A stretch of DNA of 17,901 bases from JAFLBB01 sp040007195 (GTDB taxonomy: Bacteria > Acidobacteriota > Terriglobia > Bryobacterales > Bryobacteraceae). Positions 13,758-17,901 of the stretch are shown here, piece by piece. The notes beneath the pieces were generated by a model, which saw only the letters and a program-made list of their open reading frames with translations, was not told the DNA's origin and did not search any database. The position numbers and the translations under genes were made by a program. Every line of letters starts with the position of its first letter. The first letter of the stretch is position 1. The stretch covers positions 1 to 17,901 of the forward strand of contig JBDTVQ010000102.1 in NCBI GenBank assembly GCA_040007195.1. Direction: 5' to 3'.

Positions 13758-14366
13758 TTGAGCCCGTCGCCCACGCGCAAGAACCAGTGGACGCTCTCCG
13801 AAGAAGCGTTCGACCGCCTGCTCGCCGCATTCGGCCCGTCTCGTGAAGAGGCCGCCGAGCGCTATGAAGGCCTGCGCGTGCGTCTGGTCCGCTACTTCAT
13901 CTGGGAGCGTTGCGCCTTCCCCGAAGAGCGCGCCGACGAAGCGTTCAACCGGGTCGCCCGCCGCCTGGCCGAGGGCGAACCGGTGCAGAACGTCGAGCAT
14001 TACACCAGCGGCGTGGCCCGCCTATTGGCAAAGGAATCCGTCGCCGAGGAGATCCGCCAGCACCGCGCCTATAGCGGATGGGCTTCCATGCGGAACGGCG
14101 AAGGAACCGCCGCTCCCACCGGCGAATATGAGGCGGCATGCCTGGAGGCCTGCCTTAACGATGTTCTGTCCGCCGAGGAGCGGGATTTCCTGCTCCAATA
14201 CTACGAAGGAGACCGGCAAATCAGAATCCAGTCGCGCCAGAGGATGGCTGCGCGGCTGGGAATCGGATTGAACGCACTGCGGAATCGCGCCTTGCGCTTG
14301 CGCGAGAAACTGGAATCCTGCCTCCGTGACCGGTTGCAGGAGCCGCCGCGGGAAGGATCTGCGTGA
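13758..14366 (+). CDS. Sigma-70/ECF-like RNA polymerase sigma factor
   Basis: A 202-residue, probably cytoplasmic regulator. A sigma-2-like helical region is seen at about 34-92 (RYEGLRVRLVRYFIWERC, then DEAFNRVARRLAEGE), and a sigma-4-like helix-turn-helix region at about 132-195 (LSAEERDFLLQYYEGDRQIRIQSR, then MAARLGIGLNALRNRALRLREKL; the latter is the DNA-recognition part). Sequence similarity to textbook ECF factors is modest, so this is a divergent member. The start is TTG, selected by the AAGGAT ribosome-binding site a few bases upstream and lying 13 bases after the CHAT stop. With the CHAT gene before it and a membrane anti-sigma-like gene after it, it probably belongs to one regulatory operon. 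Its target promoters cannot be read from the sequence. Confidence 0.75.
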   Translation: MSPSPTRKNQWTLSEEAFDRLLAAFGPSREEAAERYEGLRVRLVRYFIWERCAFPEERADEAFNRVARRLAEGEPVQNVEHYTSGVARLLAKESVAEEIRQHRAYSGWASMRNGEGTAAPTGEYEAACLEACLNDVLSAEERDFLLQYYEGDRQIRIQSRQRMAARLGIGLNALRNRALRLREKLESCLRDRLQEPPREGSA

Positions 14367-14414
14367 TGCCTTGCCCGCTGTCTCACATCTCTATGAAAGG
14401 GTGTCGAACGCCGA

Positions 14415-15158
14415 ATGGCGAATCCAGACGACCAGCGTGACGATCTGTTCCGTCTCTATCTAACCCGCAACCTGCCCGACGGCGAACTCGCCGAGCTTTC
14501 GGACCGCCTGCTCCGCGAGCCCGAGTTGTCGGACGAACTGCGCGACTTTGAAATCGAGTGGATCGACTCCCGCGCCCGTGGCGAACTCAGCCCCTCCGAG
14601 GAGGCCCAGGTCGATGCCTACCTGGCGCACACCGGCCAGCAGCATCGCCTGGCAACCGCGCGCCGGTTTCTCTCCGCGCAAGGCGCTTCAGCGGCATCGC
14701 CTCGCCGGCGTCCTTCTCTCTATTGGCTTGCCGCCGCCGCTGCGCTCGTTCTGGGAATCTTTGCGCTGCAATCGAATAAGCCCGCAGCCCCGCCGCCCAC
14801 CACCGCCAGCGCGCCTGCTCCCGTGGCCCCGTTCGCCGTTCTGCTCACGCCGGGCACGCGGTCGGCCGAACCTCGCCGCGTGACGCTGCCCCCCGGCACA
14901 ACGCAAGTCGAACTCAAACTGGCTCTCGATGCGCCCCTGCCCCCGGGCTCCTATCAGGCATCACTGCAATCGGCCACCGGCCAAGCGCTTTTCACCCAAC
15001 CAGTCGCCCACTCCCCCGGCGAAGCAAGCCTCAGCCTTAAACTCCCGGCCGCCACCCTGCCGCCCGCGTCCTACCGCGTGCTGCTCTTCCCCGCCAACAA
15101 CACCGAAGACCTGATCAACGCCTACTCGTTTGAACTCGTCTCGGGTACCAGGAAATAA
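14415..15158 (+). CDS. Single-pass anti-sigma-like membrane protein
   Basis: A 247-residue protein: an acidic, helical cytoplasmic N-domain (1-88), a basic stop-transfer stretch (96-100), a membrane helix (about 101-119), an Ala/Pro linker and a beta-rich extracytoplasmic domain (about 138-245). The layout is that of an anti-sigma factor: N-domain binds sigma, outer domain senses. However, no zinc-binding HxxxCxxC motif is present, so it would be a zinc-less type. The position right after the sigma-like gene supports the call; binding is inferred. The outer domain has repeated strand patterns (TTQVELKLAL, EASLSLKLPA) without a family I recognise. A GAAAGGG stretch lies 14-20 bases before the ATG. 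Its last 37 bases overlap the convergent minus-strand gene. Confidence 0.7.
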   Translation: MANPDDQRDDLFRLYLTRNLPDGELAELSDRLLREPELSDELRDFEIEWIDSRARGELSPSEEAQVDAYLAHTGQQHRLATARRFLSAQGASAASPRRRPSLYWLAAAAALVLGIFALQSNKPAAPPPTTASAPAPVAPFAVLLTPGTRSAEPRRVTLPPGTTQVELKLALDAPLPPGSYQASLQSATGQALFTQPVAHSPGEASLSLKLPAATLPPASYRVLLFPANNTEDLINAYSFELVSGTRK

Positions 15159-16498
15159 CGGCGGTGCGGATCCTTCGGGCCGGTTCCGATCTCTGCCACC
15201 AGTCCCCGCTCGACCAGCGCGGCCATCCGTGTGCGCGTGGCTCGAGGAGACAGCTTTACCTTTTTTGCAATGACCGACGTCGAAAGACCCTTTGCGGGAT
15301 TGGCCGCTAGAGCGGTCAGTATGGTCTGATCGTGTTTGTCCCGGACCGCAACTCGTCTGCGGACTGTGGAGAGCGTCACTCGAAAATGCGTCCCAATTTC
15401 TTCGAATACCGGCGCCGGTAAGCCCCTGTCCAGGCACGCCGCCGTCATTCGCCGCACTCCGCTGCCCCAATGCTCGACCAGCCCCAACTCCTGAAACACG
15501 CGGCCCAGCACGCGATTTCGTAGCTTGGAGATCCCTTTCTGAATGTCCTCAATCGTGAGCCCAAAGGGCAGCAACCCGGGATTTTCGATCTCCAACCGGT
15601 CGTCGAATAGAGCCACCCGGATAGGCGAACCTTGTTGCCCATAATCGGCGTGAACGATTGCATTGATCATCGCCTCGCGAATAGCGACGACGGGCAGAGT
15701 CCATACATCGGTCCGCTTCACCGCCCCAATCACCGCTTCGCGCATCATGTGCTTCTGCAGGAATGCAATCACCTCTGCCGGTACTCCCGGCAAATAGGTT
15801 CGAATCGCCGCCGAATCGAGAATGCGGCGCTTGTCGACACCCGCGAAGCGCCCTATCTGCACCCACGCGTCCGGAAAATGCTCCAGGCGGTTTTTGCCGA
15901 ACAACAACATGCCGCCGATCGTCGGCACAATCTTCTTGTGATAACTGGCCGTAATTTTCAAACTCTGCAAAGCTTCCGCTGTGAGCTTCCGTTCCGCGGG
16001 AAAATACTCGGAAGCTACTCGGAAGTCGATCGCTTCCGAGTTCAAATCCGGCATGGGCTCTTCGTCGAACGACGTCGCCCTTCCATACCGGCCCATCTCC
16101 TCAATCGACGACGCATCGGCGCGCCGGTTGGTGGACCCCACGCGAACCATCACGCCCTCTTTCGGACCAAGACGATTCAAATAGTGTGGGCGAGTCTGAC
16201 TGGGATGCACCTCCACGGCCAGCACGTGCGTCTTCCTCCACGGTACGACCTCAATCGACGGCACCAATCTCGGCGTTATGTTGTCGGCGATCAGATTGGC
16301 AAGACGCTCCTCCATGGCCATCACATCCCGCACACCCTGCACCCTTTTCGTACCGTCCTCGACGCCGACCAGCAGGGTGCCGCCGGAGGTGTTGGCAAAC
16401 GCCACCAACGCCCTCAATACTCCTTCGGGCGAAGACAGATCCCGCTTAAACTCCAACTTCTTTCCTTCGTGTTGGCTGAGCAGGTTCACCAGATCCAT
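15122..16498 (-). CDS. AlbA_2/Schlafen-type regulator with RecG-like GHKL ATPase fold and winged helix
   Basis: A 458-residue protein. N-terminal AlbA_2 (divergent Schlafen) domain at about 12-130, with KKLEFKRDLSS, the ANTSGGTLLVGVEDG block (35-49) and a VGSTNRRA segment; a middle linker; a GHKL-like HATPase_c_4 domain at about 268-375 with REAMINAIVHADY, DDRLEIENPG and EHWGSGVRRM; and a C-terminal winged helix (about 386-450) with the recognition region LSPRATRTRMAALVERG. Such proteins are often annotated as RecG-like helicases but have no helicase motor, and are probable DNA-binding regulators, some near defence loci. I choose ATG at 16498 (minus strand), because it starts the AlbA_2 domain directly; an upstream in-frame start at 16582 adds 28 unlike residues and would cross the repeats before the gene. 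It overlaps the anti-sigma-like gene tail-to-tail. Confidence 0.85.
   Translation of the reverse strand: MDLVNLLSQHEGKKLEFKRDLSSPEGVLRALVAFANTSGGTLLVGVEDGTKRVQGVRDVMAMEERLANLIADNITPRLVPSIEVVPWRKTHVLAVEVHPSQTRPHYLNRLGPKEGVMVRVGSTNRRADASSIEEMGRYGRATSFDEEPMPDLNSEAIDFRVASEYFPAERKLTAEALQSLKITASYHKKIVPTIGGMLLFGKNRLEHFPDAWVQIGRFAGVDKRRILDSAAIRTYLPGVPAEVIAFLQKHMMREAVIGAVKRTDVWTLPVVAIREAMINAIVHADYGQQGSPIRVALFDDRLEIENPGLLPFGLTIEDIQKGISKLRNRVLGRVFQELGLVEHWGSGVRRMTAACLDRGLPAPVFEEIGTHFRVTLSTVRRRVAVRDKHDQTILTALAANPAKGLSTSVIAKKVKLSPRATRTRMAALVERGLVAEIGTGPKDPHRRYFLVPETSSNE
16005..16040 (-). repeat. CTTCCGAGTA repeats within the AlbA_2 gene
   Basis: On the minus strand GCTTCCGAGTA occurs twice in tandem with an 11-base period (plus-strand 16005-16015 and 16016-16026), and CTTCCGAG is present inverted at 16033-16040. 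The decamer is also found in the gene's upstream region (16511-16520). It encodes part of FRVASEYF, so coincidence of codons is possible. Confidence 0.6.
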
Positions 16499-16545
16499 TA
16501 CTCTGCATTCTACTCGGAAGTACTCTGCACCGGCACGCTTCCGAG
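16499..16545 (-). promoter_or_regulatory. TACTC iterons and inverted repeat at the start of the AlbA_2 gene
   Basis: TACTCTGCA occurs at 16499-16507 and again at 16521-16529, exactly 22 bases (two helical turns) apart, with TACTCGGAAG between them at 16511-16520. CTCGGAAG (16513-16520) and CTTCCGAG (16538-16545) form a perfect inverted repeat. The first copy touches the start codon. This looks like an operator, perhaps for the gene's own winged-helix protein; promoter elements for the minus strand are not otherwise clear. Confidence 0.45.
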
Positions 16546-16623
16546 ACACATCTCTGCGCCTCCCTAATTCCACCGCAAGCATCGGAGTGCCCTACCGCGC
16601 CGTCCACTGCTAACGTTGTAATC

Positions 16624-17322
16624 GTGGACCGTCTCGCGCAGATCGATTGGACCCGCATCGCGCAAGATCTCGACGCACAGGGCAACGCCATGCTCCAGCG
16701 TCTGCTCTCGCCCGAAGAATGTGCCGAAGTCACGGACCTCTACCCACAGAGCGACCTCTTCCGCCGCCGCATCGTTATGGCCAAACACGGGTACGGCCGC
16801 GGCGAATACCAATACTTCGCCTATCCCTTGCCGCCGCTCATCGCCTCCCTCCGCACCGCCGCCTACGCGCAACTGGCCCCCATTGCCAACCGTTGGAACG
16901 AGGCCCTTCACATCGCAACAGGATTCCCCGCTACCCACGAAGAGTTCCTCGCCCGTTGCCACGCCGCGGGTCAAATCAGACCAACGCCTCTTTTACTACG
17001 GTACGGCCCCGGCGATTTTAACTGCCTCCACCAGGATCTCTACGGCGAGCACGTCTTCCCGCTCCAACTCGCCGTCCTTCTCTCCGCGCCCGCCTGCGAC
17101 TTCACCGGCTGTGAGTTTGTCATGACCGAGCAACGGCCGCGCATGCAGTCGCGTCCTACCGTTGTGCCTCTTCAGCAGGGCGACGCCGTCATCTTCGCCG
17201 TCCACCAACGCCCCGTAAAAGGCGCGCGCGGCGTTCATCGGGTGAACATGCGTCACGGGGTAAGCCTGCTCCGTTCCGGCCACCGCCACACTCTCGGCAT
17301 CATCTTCCACGACGCGCAATGA
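16624..17322 (+). CDS. 2OG-Fe(II) oxygenase of the alkylation-repair-linked type
   Basis: A 232-residue protein with the double-stranded beta-helix fold of 2-oxoglutarate- and iron-dependent oxygenases. The iron ligands are likely H136 and D138 in CLHQDLYG and H205 in GVHRVNMRHG, with Arg215 or Arg221 (LLRSGHRHTLGIIFHD) as candidate 2-oxoglutarate binder. The N-terminal part is helical (about 1-115) with the LLSPEECAEVTDLY helix. It has some resemblance to prolyl-hydroxylase-like proteins placed beside ada and alkB genes in other bacteria; substrate unknown. The start is GTG without an evident ribosome-binding site, chosen because the DRLAQIDWTRIAQDLDAQG opening matches the family. Its stop overlaps the alkB start (ATGA). 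The 125-base gap to the divergent AlbA_2 gene must hold its promoter. Confidence 0.82.
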   Translation: MDRLAQIDWTRIAQDLDAQGNAMLQRLLSPEECAEVTDLYPQSDLFRRRIVMAKHGYGRGEYQYFAYPLPPLIASLRTAAYAQLAPIANRWNEALHIATGFPATHEEFLARCHAAGQIRPTPLLLRYGPGDFNCLHQDLYGEHVFPLQLAVLLSAPACDFTGCEFVMTEQRPRMQSRPTVVPLQQGDAVIFAVHQRPVKGARGVHRVNMRHGVSLLRSGHRHTLGIIFHDAQ

Positions 17323-17901
17323 ATCTCGATCTTTTCGCACCGCTCGACCCGCCCGAACCCGCGCGCGAGGTGCTCTCCGCAGGAGCGTGCGTGCTTCGCC
17401 AATTCGCCGCGCCCTACGCGACAGAGCTGCTTGCAGGCGTCAAAGCCATCGATGCGCAATCGCCGTTCCGCCATCTCATCACTCCGGGCGGCTACCGAAT
17501 GTCTGTGGCGATGACGAACTGCGGGCCGCTGGGATGGGTATCGGATCGCTCGGGCTATCGCTACTCGCCTACCGATCCCCTGAGCGGCGAACCATGGCCG
17601 GCGATGCCCGAATCTTTTCACGCCCTCGCATTGAACGCCGCGAGGGAAGCAGGTTTCTCCGCCTTCCAACCCGACGCCTGCCTCATCAATCGCTACGAAC
17701 CCGGCGCCAAGCTCTCACTCCACCGCGACGCCGACGAAGAGGACTTCTCCCAACCCATCGTTTCCGTTTCCCTTGGCATTCCGGCCGTCTTTCTCTTCGG
17801 CGGCCTGCACCGGAAAGACAAAACGCGCCGCATTCCACTCACGCATGGCGATGTCGTCGTGTGGGGAGGCCCCGACCGCCTCCGTTACCACGGCGTGATG
17901 C
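17319..17901 (+). CDS. alkB: AlkB-type DNA/RNA alkylation repair dioxygenase (cut at window end)
   Basis: The first 194 residues of AlkB, the 2OG-Fe(II) dioxygenase that removes methyl groups from 1-methyladenine and 3-methylcytosine. The nucleotide-binding region MTNCGPLGWVSD (65-76) with YSPTDPLSGEPWP (82-94) is characteristic, followed by INRYEPGAKLSLHRDADE, giving iron ligands H135 and D137, and RYHGV at 189-193 giving H191. These are offset by four from E. coli AlkB H131, D133 and H187. The two arginines that bind 2-oxoglutarate fall beyond the window edge, so completeness cannot be judged. The ATG overlaps the previous stop by four bases, so the gene is co-translated with the upstream oxygenase. 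Confidence 0.93.
   Translation, partial: MNLDLFAPLDPPEPAREVLSAGACVLRQFAAPYATELLAGVKAIDAQSPFRHLITPGGYRMSVAMTNCGPLGWVSDRSGYRYSPTDPLSGEPWPAMPESFHALALNAAREAGFSAFQPDACLINRYEPGAKLSLHRDADEEDFSQPIVSVSLGIPAVFLFGGLHRKDKTRRIPLTHGDVVVWGGPDRLRYHGVM

Noticed and set aside
12729..14000. Long minus-strand open frame (423 codons) across the CHAT and sigma genes
   Set aside because: Antisense shadow of two confidently assigned genes; low-complexity Gly/Arg/Glu-rich translation.
15632..16567. Plus-strand open frame of 311 codons opposite the AlbA_2 gene
   Set aside because: The minus strand carries an ordered three-domain protein; the plus-strand translation has no recognisable features.
1..17901. tRNA, rRNA, insertion sequence, CRISPR array or phage integrase
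   Set aside because: None seen by reading; no transposase-like or integrase-like protein and no tRNA-like cloverleaf was recognised, although a covariance-model scan would be the proper test.

Overview
The window is high-GC, gene-dense DNA with long same-strand operons, little intergenic space and many translationally coupled starts (GTGA, ATGA, TAATG overlaps). The gene content (a PEP-CTERM protein, an exported TPR-CHAT protein next to an ECF-like sigma factor and a membrane anti-sigma-like protein, and a large Ser/Thr kinase with phosphatases and FHA proteins) suggests an Acidobacteriota genome of the Solibacter/Bryobacter type. This assignment is an inference from content; no marker gene is present. 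No gene-free stretch exceeds 300 bases; the longest gap is 186 bases (10042-10227).

Region 1 (start to 8864, + strand) is one operon-like run. It holds the end of a zinc-ribbon protein, a MotA/TolQ/ExbB-like channel protein, a MotB/ExbD-like single-pass coiled-coil protein, a zinc-ribbon FHA protein, a membrane-anchored PP2C phosphatase, a periplasmic trypsin-like protease fused through a membrane helix to a cytoplasmic FHA domain, a second membrane FHA protein, a soluble PP2C phosphatase, and a membrane Ser/Thr kinase with a zinc ribbon, two Ig-like domains and a PH-like tail. Together these look like an envelope-spanning machine in which phosphothreonine signalling (one kinase, two phosphatases, three FHA readers) controls, or is controlled by, a proton-channel pair and a periplasmic protease. 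I do not know a named system with this composition, and it is the best candidate here for something undescribed.

Region 2 (8865-9564) is a small toxin-antitoxin island: an AbrB/MazE-type antitoxin behind a perfect inverted repeat, then a Doc (Fic-fold) toxin gene broken by a frameshift exactly at the edge of a perfect 14-base inverted repeat. Region 3 (9571-10041, - strand) is a DUF421/YetF-type membrane protein.

Region 4 (10228-15158, + strand) contains a PEP-CTERM surface protein, a TPR-CHAT caspase-like protein with a signal peptide (coupled to it by a GTGA overlap), a sigma-70/ECF-like factor started by TTG, and a single-pass anti-sigma-like protein. The last three form a plausible regulatory unit linking a periplasmic protease-like protein to transcription.

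Region 5 (15122-16498, - strand) is an AlbA_2/Schlafen-type regulator with a RecG-like GHKL ATPase fold and winged helix; it overlaps the preceding gene tail-to-tail by 37 bases and has iterated TACTC motifs at its start. Region 6 (16624 to the end, + strand) is a two-gene alkylation-repair-like operon: a 2OG-Fe(II) oxygenase followed, with an ATGA overlap, by alkB, cut off by the window edge.
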